From Rhynchopus sp. YZ270_cl-10 (Eukaryota; Euglenozoa; Diplonemea; Diplonemida; Diplonemidae), in contig OZ037835.1 of assembly GCA_964035575.1 (NCBI GenBank), positions 1 to 64,000 on the forward strand: a DNA stretch of 64,000 nt, read 5' to 3'. Shown piece after piece: positions 1 through 8,992 of the stretch. A program made the position numbers and the translations under genes. The first letter of the stretch is position 1, and every line of letters begins with the position of its first letter. The notes under the pieces are model-generated. The model was not told the DNA's origin, made no database searches, and was given only the letters and a program-made list of their open reading frames with translations.

Positions 1-3000
1 ACGGGTTTTGCGGGTTTGCGGTTTGCGGTTTGCGGGTTTGCGGGTTTGCGGGTCTTTGCGGGTTTGCGGGTTTGCGGGTTTGCGGGTTTGCGGGTTGCGG
101 GTTTGCGGTGTTTTGCGGATGTTTTGCGGCGTTTGCGGGTTTTTGCGGGTTTGCGGGTTTGCGGGTTTGCGGGTTTGCGGGTTTGCGGGTTTGCGGGTTT
201 GCGGGTTTGCGGGTTTGCGGGTTTGCGGGTTTGCGGGTTTGCGGGTTTGCGGGTTTGCGGGTTTGCGGGTTTGCGGGTTTGCGGGGTTTTGCGGGTTTGC
301 GGGTTTGCGGGTTTGCGGGTTTGCGGGTTTGCGGGTTTGCGGGTTTGCGGGTTTGCGGGTTTGCGGGTTTGCGGGTTTGCGGGTTTGCGGGTTTGCGGGT
401 TTGCGGGTTTGCGGGTTTGCGGGTTTGCGGGTTTGCGGGTTTGCGGGTTTGCGGGTTTGCGGGTTTGCGGGTTTGCGGGTTTGCGGTTTGCGGGTTTGCG
501 GGTTTGCGGGTTTGCGGGTTTGCGGTTTGCGGGTTTGCGGGTTTGCGGGGTTTGCGGGTTTGCGGTTTGCGGTTTGCGGGTTTGCGGGTTTGCGGGTTTG
601 CGGGTTTGCGGGTTTGCGGGTTTGCGGGTTTGCGGGTTTGCGGTGTTTGCGGGTTTGCGGGTTTGCGGGTTTGCGGGGTTTGCGGGTTTGCGGGTTTGCG
701 GGTTTGCGGGTTTGCGGGTTTGCGGGTTTGCGGGTTTGCGGTTTGCGGGTTTGCGGGTTTGCGGGTTTGCGGGTTTGCGGTTTGCGGGTTTGCGGGTTTG
801 CGGGTTTGCGGGTTTGCGGGTTTGCGGGTTTTGCGGGTTTGCGGGTTTGCGGGTTTGCGGGTTTGCGGGTTTGCGGGTTTGCGGGTTTGCGGGTTTGCGG
901 GTTTGCGGGTTTGCGGGTTTGCGGGTTTGCGGGTTTGCGGGTTTGCGGGTTTGCGGTTTGCGGGTTTGCGGGTTTGCGGGTTTGCGGGTTTGCGGGTTTG
1001 CGGGTTTGCGGGTTTGCGGGTGCGGGTTTGCGGGTTTGCGGGTTTGCGGGTTTGCGGGTTTGCGGGTTTGCGGGTTTGCGGGTTTGCGGGTTTGCGGGTT
1101 TGCGGGTTTGCGGGTTTGCGGGTTTGCGGGTTTGCGGGTTTGCGGGTTTGCGGGTTTGCGGGTTTGCGGGTTTGCGGGTTTGCGGGTTTGCGGGTTTGCG
1201 GGTTTGCGGGTTTGCGGGTTTGCGGGTTTGCGGGTTTGCGGGTTTGCGGGTTTGCGGGTTTGCGGGTTTGCGGGTTTGCGGGTTTGCGGGTTTGCGGGTT
1301 TGCGGGTTTGCGGGTTTGCGGGTTTGCGGGTTTGCGGGTTTGCGGGTTTGCGGGTTTGCGGGTTTGCGGGTTTGCGGGTTTGCGGGTTTGCGGGTTTGCG
1401 GGTTTGCGGGTTTGCGGGTTTGCGGGTTTGCGGGTTTGCGGGTTTGCGGGTTTGCGGGTTTGCGGGTTTGCGGGTTTGCGGGTTTGCGGGTTTGCGGGTT
1501 TGCGGGTTTGCGGGTTTGCGGGTTTGCGGGTTTGCGGGTTTGCGGGTTTGCGGGTTTGCGGGTTTGCGGGTTTGCGGGTTTGCGGGTTTGCGGGTTTGCG
1601 GGTTTGCGGGTTTGCGGGTTTGCGGGTTTGCGGGTTTGCGGGTTTGCGGGTTTGCGGGTTTGCGGGTTTGCGGGTTTGCGGGTTTGCGGGTTTGCGGGTT
1701 TGCGGGTTTGCGGGTTTGCGGGTTTGCGGGTTTGCGGGTTTGCGGGTTTGCGGGTTTGCGGGTTTGCGGGTTTGCGGGTTTGCGGGTTTGCGGGTTTGCG
1801 GGTTTGCGGGTTTGCGGGTTTGCGGGTTTGCGGGTTTGCGGGTTTGCGGGTTTGCGGGTTTGCGGGTTTGCGGGTTTGCGGGTTTGCGGGTTTGCGGGTT
1901 TGCGGGTTTGCGGGTTTGCGGGTTTGCGGGTTTGCGGGTTTGCGGGTTTGCGGGTTTGCGGGTTTGCGGGTTTGCGGGTTTGCGGGTTTGCGGGTTTGCG
2001 GGTTTGCGGGTTTGCGGGTTTGCGGGTTTGCGGGTTTGCGGGTTTGCGGGTTTGCGGGTTTGCGGGTTTGCGGGTTTGCGGGTTTGCGGGTTTGCGGGTT
2101 TGCGGGTTTGCGGGTTTGCGGGTTTGCGGGTTTGCGGGTTTGCGGGTTTGCGGGTTTGCGGGTTTGCGGGTTTGCGGGTTTGCGGGTTTGCGGGTTTGCG
2201 GGTTTGCGGGTTTGCGGGTTTGCGGGTTTGCGGGTTTGCGGGTTTGCGGGTTTGCGGGTTTGCGGGTTTGCGGGTTTGCGGGTTTGCGGGTTTGCGGGTT
2301 TGCGGGTTTGCGGGTTTGCGGGTTTGCGGGTTTGCGGGTTTGCGGGTTTGCGGGTTTGCGGGTTTGCGGGTTTGCGGGTTTGCGGGTTTGCGGGTTTGCG
2401 GGTTTGCGGGTTTGCGGGTTTGCGGGTTTGCGGGTTTGCGGGTTTGCGGGTTTGCGGGTTTGCGGGTTTGCGGGTTTGCGGGTTTGCGGGTTTGCGGGTT
2501 TGCGGGTTTGCGGGTTTGCGGGTTTGCGGGTTTGCGGGTTTGCGGGTTTGCGGGTTTGCGGGTTTGCGGGTTTGCGGGTTTGCGGGTTTGCGGGTTTGCG
2601 GGTTTGCGGGTTTGCGGGTTTGCGGGTTTGCGGGTTTGCGGGTTTGCGGGTTTGCGGGTTTGCGGGTTTGCGGGTTTGCGGGTTTGCGGGTTTGCGGGTT
2701 TGCGGGTTTGCGGGTTTGCGGGTTTGCGGGTTTGCGGGTTTGCGGGTTTGCGGGTTTGCGGGTTTGCGGGTTTGCGGGTTTGCGGGTTTGCGGGTTTGCG
2801 GGTTTGCGGGTTTGCGGGTTTGCGGGTTTGCGGGTTTGCGGGTTTGCGGGTTTGCGGGTTTGCGGGTTTGCGGGTTTGCGGGTTTGCGGGTTTGCGGGTT
2901 TGCGGGTTTGCGGGTTTGCGGGTTTGCGGGTTTGCGGGTTTGCGGGTTTGCGGGTTTGCGGGTTTGCGGGTTTGCGGGTTTGCGGGTTTGCGGGTTTGCG

Positions 3001-4275
3001 GGTTTGCGGGTTTGCGGGTTTGCGGGTTTGCGGGTTTGCGGGTTTGCGGGTTTGCGGGTTTGCGGGTTTGCGGGTTTGCGGGTTTGCGGGTTTGCGGGTT
3101 TGCGGGTTTGCGGGTTTGCGGGTTTGCGGGTTTGCGGGTTTGCGGGTTTGCGGGTTTGCGGGTTTGCGGGTTTGCGGGTTTGCGGGTTTGCGGGTTTGCG
3201 GGTTTGCGGGTTTGCGGGTTTGCGGGTTTGCGGGTTTGCGGGTTTGCGGGTTTGCGGGTTTGCGGGTTTGCGGGTTTGCGGGTTTGCGGGTTTGCGGGTT
3301 TGCGGGTTTGCGGGTTTGCGGGTTTGCGGGTTTGCGGGTTTGCGGGTTTGCGGGTTTGCGGGTTTGCGGGTTTGCGGGTTTGCGGGTTTGCGGGTTTGCG
3401 GGTTTGCGGGTTTGCGGGTTTGCGGGTTTGCGGGTTTGCGGGTTTGCGGGTTTGCGGGTTTGCGGGTTTGCGGGTTTGCGGGTTTGCGGGTTTGCGGGTT
3501 TGCGGGTTTGCGGGTTTGCGGGTTTGCGGGTTTGCGGGTTTGCGGGTTTGCGGGTTTGCGGGTTTGCGGGTTTGCGGGTTTGCGGGTTTGCGGGTTTGCG
3601 GGTTTGCGGGTTTGCGGGTTTGCGGGTTTGCGGGTTTGCGGGTTTGCGGGTTTGCGGGTTTGCGGGTTTGCGGGTTTGCGGGTTTGCGGGTTTGCGGGTT
3701 TGCGGGTTTGCGGGTTTGCGGGTTTGCGGGTTTGCGGGTTTGCGGGTTTGCGGGTTTGCGGGTTTGCGGGTTTGCGGGTTTGCGGGTTTGCGGGTTTGCG
3801 GGTTTGCGGGTTTGCGGGTTTGCGGGTTTGCGGGTTTGCGGGTTTGCGGGTTTGCGGGTTTGCGGGTTTGCGGGTTTGCGGGTTTGCGGGTTTGCGGGTT
3901 TGCGGGTTTGCGGGTTTGCGGGTTTGCGGGTTTGCGGGTTTGCGGGTTTGCGGGTTTGCGGGTTTGCGGGTTTGCGGGTTTGCGGGTTTGCGGGTTTGCG
4001 GGTTTGCGGGTTTGCGGGTTTGCGGGTTTGCGGGTTTGCGGGTTTGCGGGTTTGCGGGTTTGCGGGTTTGCGGGTTTGCGGGTTTGCGGGTTTGCGGGTT
4101 TGCGGGTTTGCGGGTTTGCGGGTTTGCGGGTTTGCGGGTTTGCGGGTTTGCGGGTTTGCGGGTTTGCGGGTTTACGGGTTTGCGGGTTTGCGGGTTTGCG
4201 GGTTTGCGGGTTTGCGGGTTTGCGGGTTTGCGGGTTTACGGGTTTGCGGGTTTTGCGGGTTTGCGGGTTTGTGGT
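1..4275. repeat. (TTTGCGGG)n 8-bp tandem array
   Basis: About 530 tandem copies of the 8-bp unit TTTGCGGG. The first ~1 kb contains many variant units (7-mers, 9-mers, short substitutions), about 1030-4170 is almost perfectly regular, and variants such as TTTACGGG reappear near 4170-4240. Because 8 is not a multiple of 3 and the unit lacks stop codons, all three forward frames stay open for over 1,400 codons; these are artefacts of the repeat. The G-rich strand has GGG runs every 8 nt and could form G-quadruplexes. It runs 5'-to-3' into the window. Confidence 0.97.
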
Positions 4276-4560
4276 TCTAGGTTGCGTTATCTGGCTGGTG
4301 TGGTCAAAAAGCTGGCTGGTGGGTGCGGGTGCGCGGGAACCTGCTGGTTCTAGGTTGCGTTATCTGGCTGGTGGTTGTGCGGGTTTGCGGGTTGACGGGT
4401 GCGCGGGTTTGCGGTCCCTAGCTGGTTCGTGTGGTGGTGCGGGTGTGCGGGGTTCGGGCACTTTATCTGGTTCGTGTGGTCGATAAGCTGGCTGGTGGGT
4501 GCGGGTGCGCGGGAACCTGCTGGTTCTAGGTTGCGTTATTCGGTTGGTGTGGTGGTTCTA
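4268..4560. repeat. Degenerate GC-rich repeats bordering the 8-bp array
   Basis: The array breaks into longer units built around GGTTGCGTTATCTGGCTGG and GTGCGGGTGCGCGGGAACC. These recur at about 4278-4350, 4350-4380 and 4480-4545, mixed with remnants of the 8-mer. No gene is visible. It looks like a decaying higher-order edge of the satellite. Confidence 0.75.
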
Positions 4561-4689
4561 CCGGACACAATGGCCATGATAAATTTTACCCATGACATGG
4601 CATGTACATTTTTTTCACAAAAAGTTTTTTTGTGAAGAAAAATATTTTTACGAGCAAAAAATTTTTTTTGCCTGTAAGTGACCTGGAGC

Positions 4690-4860
4690 CGGGAAAGTGC
4701 GCCGATGTGCTGTCATTTTTTTTCAACCCAAAACAGAAAAAAAAGGGAAGCACATCGGCGCAGCCGGGGCCTTATAGCCGTGGTTTGCCGATGTGCTTCC
4801 TTTTTTTTGCGCCGATGTGCTTCCTGTTTTTTGGGAAAAAACCCTGCCGAAGTGCTGGTT
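4690..4860. repeat. Foldback repeat 1 (inverted arms around CTTATAGCCGTG)
   Basis: A perfect 14-bp inverted repeat, GGAAGCACATCGGC at 4746-4759 and its complement at 4787-4800, encloses a 27-nt centre containing CTTATAGCCGTG. Extra direct copies of GCGCCGATGTGCT lie at about 4699 and 4809. Long A and T runs extend the arms. The same centre occurs in a larger foldback at 6754-7081, so this is probably a small repeat family. Confidence 0.7.
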
Positions 4861-4880
4861 TCTGTGCCGCTGTGCTACTG

Positions 4881-4940
4881 AGTCGCCTAGAACACCCGTT
4901 TGTGGCACGGGAGACCCGAGTTCAATTCTCGGTAACCGCT
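4881..4940 (+). pseudogene. tRNA-His(GTG)-like fragment
   Basis: A good anticodon arm (CCCGT, loop TTGTGGC, ACGGG) gives anticodon GTG for histidine. It is followed by a normal T arm (CCGAG, TTCAATT, CTCGG), a 3' acceptor strand TAACCGC and a T6 terminator. The expected 5' acceptor strand (GCGGTTA-like) and left D stem are missing. The sequence there resembles the neighbouring foldback repeat instead. I read it as a tRNA-His whose 5' third was overwritten. A gene with a rearranged D arm is possible but less likely. Confidence 0.5.
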
Positions 4941-5028
4941 TTTTTAGCTGTACAATCAACCGTCTAAATTTTTTTTCAACTCCAAAAATATGCAGGCCAC
5001 ATAAAAAATACTATTGCCTAAAGACATG

Positions 5029-5100
5029 GACCGTGTGGCTCAATGGAAGAGCGCCTGACCACGGATCAGGCGGTTGCAGGTTCGAGTCCTGCCACGGTTG
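5029..5100 (+). tRNA. trnR(acg): tRNA-Arg(ACG)
   Basis: Complete cloverleaf: acceptor GACCGTG/CACGGTT with discriminator G, D stem GCTC/GAGC, anticodon stem CCTGA/TCAGG with loop CCACGGA (anticodon 5061-5063) and T arm GCAGG-TTCGAGT-CCTGC. A T7 Pol III terminator starts at 5105. After A34-to-inosine editing it should read CGN codons. First intact tRNA of the cluster. Confidence 0.96.
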
Positions 5101-5189
5101 CTTCTTTTTTTAGGCAATTTGAAGAATTTGAAATTATTTTCATTTTGAAATCGCCCCTCACAAAGAAAACACTTTGCATGAAAGTAACA

Positions 5190-5261
5190 GCACTTATGGT
5201 ATAACGGTTAGTATTCTCGCCTTCCAAGCGAGCGGCCCGGGTTCGACTCCCGGTAAGTGCA
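5190..5261 (+). tRNA. trnG(tcc): tRNA-Gly(TCC)
   Basis: Acceptor GCACTTA/TAAGTGC with discriminator A, anticodon stem CTCGC/GCGAG with loop CTTCCAA, anticodon TCC for GGA and GGG codons. T arm with TTCGA is present and a T7 run follows within a few bases. Confidence 0.96.
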
Positions 5262-5547
5262 GTTCTTTTTTTAAAGGGGGAAGCAAAATTTTCATGTTCA
5301 GAAAATTTTTTCTGAAATGTCAGCTTTTCAAAGAATTTCCAGTTTTCAAGTTTTTCCCAAAAATTTTTCAAGGTTCTTATGGGTGGGTTGACTACCAAAA
5401 AATCCAAAATCCCGGGGTGACCCCTTCCCACTGGACCCAATGTTTTTATCTGTTGTGACTGTAACTTGTCACTGTAATTCATTTGACACCAACCTCTCAC
5501 TTTTTTGTGTTTTCAAAAAAGTTCAAAAAAACAATGTTCAAAAAGTT

Positions 5548-5620
5548 AACCCCGTGCGGGACTCGAACCCGCAACCTTTGGATTCGAAGTCCAACGCGCT
5601 ATCCATTGCGCCAACGGGGC
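5548..5620 (-). tRNA. trnR(tcg): tRNA-Arg(TCG)
   Basis: Read on the minus strand: acceptor GCCCCGT/ACGGGGT, D stem GCGC/GCGC, anticodon stem TTGGA/TCCAA with loop CTTCGAA (anticodon TCG, reads CGA), T arm GCGGG-TTCGAGT-CCCGC. No intron. Confidence 0.95.
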
Positions 5621-5682
5621 CTGATTTGATTTTCATCAGAAAAGAAACGAAACAATGAGTGGGAGCCCTGTACAAAAAAGAA

Positions 5683-5754
5683 TTCCCCGGCCGGGAATTG
5701 AACCCGGGTCTTCCGCGTGACAGGCGGAAATACTGACCTCTATACTACCGAGGA
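5683..5754 (-). tRNA. trnD(gtc): tRNA-Asp(GTC)
   Basis: Acceptor TCCTCGG/CCGGGGA (one T-G pair), anticodon stem TCCGC/GCGGA with loop CTGTCAC, anticodon GTC for aspartate. T arm contains TTCAATT. D arm is the short GTAT type also used by the Gly and Glu tRNAs here. Confidence 0.95.
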
Positions 5755-5852
5755 TACAATCTTCACTCTGATTTAATTTCGCGCATCAAAATGGTCTAAA
5801 ATGAGCACAGAAACGACGAAAATGCACGAAAATTCGTGAACAAAAAATGAAT

Positions 5853-5934
5853 CGCAGTCGGCAGGACTTGAACCTGCGCGGGCAGAGCCCAATGGATTTC
5901 TAGTCCACCTCCGTAACCACTTGGATACGACTGC
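5853..5934 (-). tRNA. trnS(aga): tRNA-Ser(AGA)
   Basis: An 82-nt class II tRNA: acceptor GCAGTCG/CGACTGC with discriminator G, anticodon loop CTAGAAA (anticodon AGA, reads UCU and UCC after inosine formation), and a long variable arm GGGCTCTGCCC that can pair with itself. The long arm is the serine identity feature. Confidence 0.95.
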
Positions 5935-6011
5935 TGTAATTCTCACCGTTCTTTGTTTTTAGGCAGTCATCTGTTTGCAGAAAATAATCTGGAACACGAA
6001 AACGAAAAAAA

Positions 6012-6095
6012 TCCTCTCGGCCGGAATCGAACCAGCGACCGCTCGATAACCGAGTATTCTACAGTCGAGCGCTCTACCAATTGAGCTACGAGAGG
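6012..6095 (-). tRNA. trnY(gta): tRNA-Tyr(GTA) with 11-nt intron
   Basis: Acceptor CCTCTCG/CGAGAGG with discriminator A, D stem GCTC/GAGC, anticodon stem CTCGA/TCGAG. Between the stem halves are 18 nt rather than 7: loop CTGTAGA (anticodon GTA) followed by ATACTCGGTTA, an 11-nt intron at 6047-6057 placed one base 3' of the anticodon. Trypanosomatids also carry an 11-nt intron in tRNA-Tyr and no other tRNA, and no other tRNA in this window has an intron. Confidence 0.95.
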
Positions 6096-6219
6096 TTCTA
6101 CAACTGTCATTGTTTTCACAGAAGCCCATAAAATTTTTTGGCTCAAAAAATTTTTTTTGCCACACAAACCTGTAGAAATTTGCACCCCATGTATTTCTTA
6201 ATGATACGATAATATCAAG

Positions 6220-6292
6220 GCGAGGTTGGCGCAGTCGGGAGCGCGTAGGTCCCATAATCCTAAGGTCGTCAGTTCGATCCTGGCACCTCGCA
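6220..6292 (+). tRNA. trnM(cat): Elongator tRNA-Met(CAT)
   Basis: Acceptor GCGAGGT/ACCTCGC with discriminator A, anticodon loop CCCATAA (anticodon CAT), T arm GTCAG-TTCGATC-CTGGC, then TTTTTT. The G1-C72 pair and normal T loop point to the elongator rather than the initiator form, which usually has A1-U72. The last base pair of the anticodon stem is a T-T mismatch. Confidence 0.92.
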
Positions 6293-6377
6293 CTTTTTTG
6301 TGTGTCTTTTTCCTTTGTGTGGGATTTTCAGCAAAATTTCCACCTTCATGCTAAACGCATTGAAGCCCTAAATCATG

Positions 6378-6448
6378 GGCCCTATGGTGTAGCGGTAGCA
6401 CTATGGATTCCAAATCCATCAACGGCGGTTCGATTCCGTCTAGGGTCA
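6378..6448 (+). tRNA. trnW(cca): tRNA-Trp(CCA)
   Basis: Acceptor GGCCCTA/TAGGGTC with discriminator A, anticodon stem ATGGA/TCCAT with loop TTCCAAA, anticodon CCA for UGG. T arm GGCGG-TTCGATT-CCGTC, followed by a T7 run. Confidence 0.93.
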
Positions 6449-6530
6449 TTTCTTTTTTTACACACTTTCCTTTCTGTGTTGTCTTGAAAAACTTCTTCGC
6501 AGGAGAAACAGCAAAAGCATCTTAATCAGC

Positions 6531-6602
6531 GGCGATTTAGCTCAGTGGCAGAGCATTGGTCTTGTAAACCAAGGGTCGGGGGTTCGATCCCCCCAGTTGC
6601 CT
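6531..6602 (+). tRNA. trnT(tgt): tRNA-Thr(TGT)
   Basis: Acceptor GGCGATT/AGTTGCC with two wobble pairs, D stem GCTC/GAGC, anticodon stem TTGGT/ACCAA with loop CTTGTAA (anticodon TGT, reads ACA), T arm GGGGG-TTCGATC-CCCCC, then a T-rich terminator. Confidence 0.95.
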
Positions 6603-6753
6603 TTCTATTTTTTGGTGATGTGATGTGATGCGGTTGTGCTGAAGAAGCAGCAACTGAGCACTGGATGTGACAGGCAGGAACGCAGAAGGGAGATGGCCTG
6701 GCCGCTATACTCCAGTACAGGCCCGAGCGAGTGCTCACAGAATGGGCTCCAAA

Positions 6754-7081
6754 AACCAGCACAGAATGGAATGGCTGGAGACTTATAGGCTTACTGTAAG
6801 GATTTGTTAGGAGTGGAAAAAAAAACTCCTGACCCGGGTATTGAATTTTCAGATCATTTTCTCAGTCACAATGCAAGCACAGAATGGAAACGAAAAACCA
6901 GCACAGAATGGAATGGCTGGAGTCTTATAGCCGTGTTCCATTCTGTGCTTGGTTTTGGTTTCCATTCTGTGCTTGCATTGTGACTGAGAAAATGATCCGA
7001 AAATTCAATAGCCGGGTCAGGAGTTTTTCCATCTGAATTATGGATTGCTAAGGATTTCCCAGCCATTCCATTCTGTGCTGG
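6754..7081. repeat. Foldback repeat 2 (large imperfect palindrome)
   Basis: The left half (6754-6912) and right half (6935-7081) are near-complete inverted copies. Both ends carry CCAGCACAGAATGGAATGG or its complement, and inner arms continue through ACTCCTGACCCGGG and CAGTCACAATGCAAGCACAG. The centre contains CTTATAGCCGTG, shared with the foldback at 4746-4800. Imperfect direct repeats around AGCACACTGGACATG (about 6643-6693 and 7108-7155) flank it. No ORF of note. Probably a non-autonomous foldback or MITE-like element. Confidence 0.75.
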
Positions 7082-7420
7082 ATTCCACCACTCTGTACTG
7101 GTGAGTCGCCAAGAAGCGGCAGCTGAGCACACTGGACATGCCCAGAAAGGAGATAAGTTGTGGGGCTGAAACGTGCTATCCCCAGCAAAAGGGTCTGGCA
7201 CTTTTCGCGAGTGGAAGCAGTTCACACCTGGTTGAACGCAAAACCTACACCGGTCGGTGGGAGTCCTGTGTTGGTTCGGAAAACACATATTTTCACCCAA
7301 ATTCCACTCTCAACTTGCCAACGAAACAGAACTGAGATCAAGTGGAGGAAATATTTTTTGGTTTTCATTTGCCTCAAAATCTCAGAAACCTGCAAAATCG
7401 TGAACATTCAAAAAGAAAAG

Positions 7421-7493
7421 CACCTCCCGCGGGGCTCGAACCCGCGACCACAAGGTTAAGGGCCTTGCGCTCTACCGACTGAGCTAGGGAGGC
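7421..7493 (-). tRNA. trnK(ctt): tRNA-Lys(CTT)
   Basis: Acceptor GCCTCCC/GGGAGGT, D stem GCTC/GAGC, anticodon stem CAAGG/CCTTG with loop CCCTTAA (anticodon CTT, reads AAG), T arm GCGGG-TTCGAGC-CCCGC. Discriminator G. Confidence 0.95.
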
Positions 7494-7599
7494 TCACATT
7501 CATTTAAACCAAAGAATCATTGTGGGGTGGTCATGCAGAAAAGTCTCTTGTCCTAAATTTGACCACCCCAGAGAAAAGGAAAGAAGGTAAAACTATTAG

Positions 7600-7672
7600 G
7601 CCCGTGTAGCCCAATGGATAAGGCGTTCGCTTCCTAAGCGAAAGATTGTGGGTTCGATCCCCACCATGGGTA
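7600..7672 (+). tRNA. trnR(cct): tRNA-Arg(CCT)
   Basis: Acceptor GCCCGTG/CATGGGT, anticodon stem TTCGC/GCGAA with loop TTCCTAA (anticodon CCT, reads AGG), T arm GTGGG-TTCGATC-CCCAC, then a short T-rich tail. Third arginine isoacceptor of the cluster. Confidence 0.94.
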
Positions 7673-7886
7673 TTCTCTTTTTCACTGGGAAGTGAAAATA
7701 TGGAAAATGATTTTTCAAGATTCTCTCACCATCTTGGGATTTTGGTGACAACAAAGATATGGCAAAATACTTTCACAAAAATGCACTTTTCCAAACTTCC
7801 TCATCTTGGGATTTTGGTGGTCGAAAAGATGTGGAAATAATTTTTCTAAACAATTCCCAAGCAAGAAACTACCTAAATAAAAAGAG

Positions 7887-7958
7887 GGGCTCAGCAGGGA
7901 ATCGAACCCTGGACCTCTCGCACCCGAAGCGAGAATCATGCCACTAGACCACTAAGCC
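7887..7958 (-). tRNA. trnP(cgg): tRNA-Pro(CGG)
   Basis: Acceptor GGCTTAG/CTGAGCC with discriminator C, anticodon stem CTCGC/GCGAG with loop TTCGGGT (anticodon CGG, reads CCG), T arm CAGGG-TTCGATT-CCCTG. Very close to the general eukaryotic tRNA-Pro sequence. Confidence 0.95.
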
Positions 7959-8052
7959 ACTGATTATTTTCTTCATCCAGATTTACATGATGGCGTTAAT
8001 ATTCAAAAGTCAGAAATTCTTCTCTCCAAAACTTGGTCTAAAAAAAAGTATT

Positions 8053-8124
8053 TTCCGCTGCGGGGAATTGAACCCCGGTCTGCCGGGTGAGAGCCGGCTG
8101 TTCTAACCACTATACTACAGCGGA
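8053..8124 (-). tRNA. trnE(ctc): tRNA-Glu(CTC)
   Basis: Acceptor TCCGCTG/CAGCGGA, anticodon stem GCCGG/CCGGC with loop CTCTCAC (anticodon CTC, reads GAG), T arm with TTCAATT. Discriminator A. Confidence 0.95.
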
Positions 8125-8214
8125 TCTGATAGTAGGCAAAACTATTATCTGCATGGGGACATCTTTTCGATCGTTGCATTGAACGAAAATGTGAAGGAAA
8201 GTTCAAAAAGAAAT

Positions 8215-8287
8215 TACAGCTAGTCGGGATTGAACCGACGATCTCTCGCGTGTGAGGCGAGCGTCCTAACCACTAGACGATAGCTGC
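8215..8287 (-). tRNA. trnV(cac): tRNA-Val(CAC)
   Basis: Acceptor GCAGCTA/TAGCTGT, D stem GTCT/GGAC, anticodon stem CTCGC/GCGAG with loop CTCACAC (anticodon CAC, reads GUG), T arm GTCGG-TTCAATC-CCGAC, discriminator A. Confidence 0.94.
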
Positions 8288-8351
8288 TACAATAATGACC
8301 GGAACTGTTTTCCACAAGAGGTGGGTTTTCTGCGGAAAAATGGTAATAACG

Positions 8352-8433
8352 TGACGAGAGTGGGGTTTGAACCCACGCCTCCGAAGAGACCAGGGCCTAA
8401 ACCTGGCGCCTTAGACCGCTCGGCCATCTCGCC
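8352..8433 (-). tRNA. trnL(tag): tRNA-Leu(TAG)
   Basis: Class II tRNA with acceptor GGCGAGA/TCTCGTC, anticodon stem CCAGG/CCTGG with loop TTTAGGC (anticodon TAG, reads CUA), a long variable arm and T arm GTGGG-TTCAAAC-CCCAC. Nearly identical to the tRNA-Leu(AAG) 220 bp away, so the two probably arose by duplication followed by anticodon change. Confidence 0.95.
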
Positions 8434-8492
8434 TTCCCAGTTTTTTATGACTTTTGCAAAGAACAGAAAATGGTTTGAGAAGGGAAAAAAGT

Positions 8493-8565
8493 CTCCTCCT
8501 GTTGGGTTCGAACCAACGACCTGCAGGTTAACAGCCTGACGCGCTACCGACTGCGCCAAGGAGGA
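8493..8565 (-). tRNA. trnN(gtt): tRNA-Asn(GTT)
   Basis: Acceptor TCCTCCT/AGGAGGA with discriminator G, anticodon loop CTGTTAA (anticodon GTT, reads AAC and AAU), T arm GTTGG-TTCGAAC-CCAAC. Confidence 0.95.
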
Positions 8566-8654
8566 CCTGACAAGTGTGCTTTTTGTGTTTTGCACAATCT
8601 TGAAAACAAAACAAAAGGGATAGATTGAAAATGAAAATGAAAAAGAATAACAAG

Positions 8655-8736
8655 TGACGAGAGTGGGGTTTGAACCCACGCCCCCGAAGGGACCAGGGCC
8701 TTAACCTGGCGCCTTAGACCACTCGGCCATCTCGCC
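8655..8736 (-). tRNA. trnL(aag): tRNA-Leu(AAG)
   Basis: Class II tRNA, acceptor GGCGAGA/TCTCGTC, anticodon stem CCAGG/CCTGG with loop TTAAGGC (anticodon AAG, reads CUU and CUC after inosine formation). It differs from the neighbouring tRNA-Leu(TAG) mainly in the anticodon loop and variable arm, and the 3' flank is also similar. Confidence 0.95.
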
Positions 8737-8829
8737 TTCAATAAAAGCCAACAAGAATATGGAAGTGGGAATGCGTTTCAACCAGTCACAGAGGAGAATA
8801 ACAAGGGACGAAACGGAGAAAAAGGAAAG

Positions 8830-8901
8830 TTCTCCTACGCGGATTCGAACCGCGGTCGCGAGATTCAGAGTCTCGAGTGCTAACCACTACACCATAGGAG
8901 A
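8830..8901 (-). tRNA. trnQ(ctg): tRNA-Gln(CTG)
   Basis: Acceptor TCTCCTA/TAGGAGA with discriminator A, anticodon stem CGAGA/TCTCG with loop CTCTGAA (anticodon CTG, reads CAG), T arm CGCGG-TTCGAAT-CCGCG. Confidence 0.94.
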
Positions 8902-8992
8902 TACAATTCTGTCGCTTCCTTCTTTTTCTTTGGTACCAAAAAGAATCGAGATCTGGAAATATCACAACAGTGTTTCCAAGCCAAAAAATGTT

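Noticed and set aside
1-4275. Terminal telomere
   Set aside because: The G-rich strand runs into the window from the left. A left chromosome end would show the C-rich strand on top. The unit also differs from TTAGGG and TTTAGGG, so I treat it as an internal or subtelomeric satellite.
8-4486. Three overlapping ORFs of over 1,400 codons with the repeat FAGLRVCG
   Set aside because: They are the same peptide in all three frames, produced by a stop-free 8-bp tandem repeat. There is no start context and no domain.
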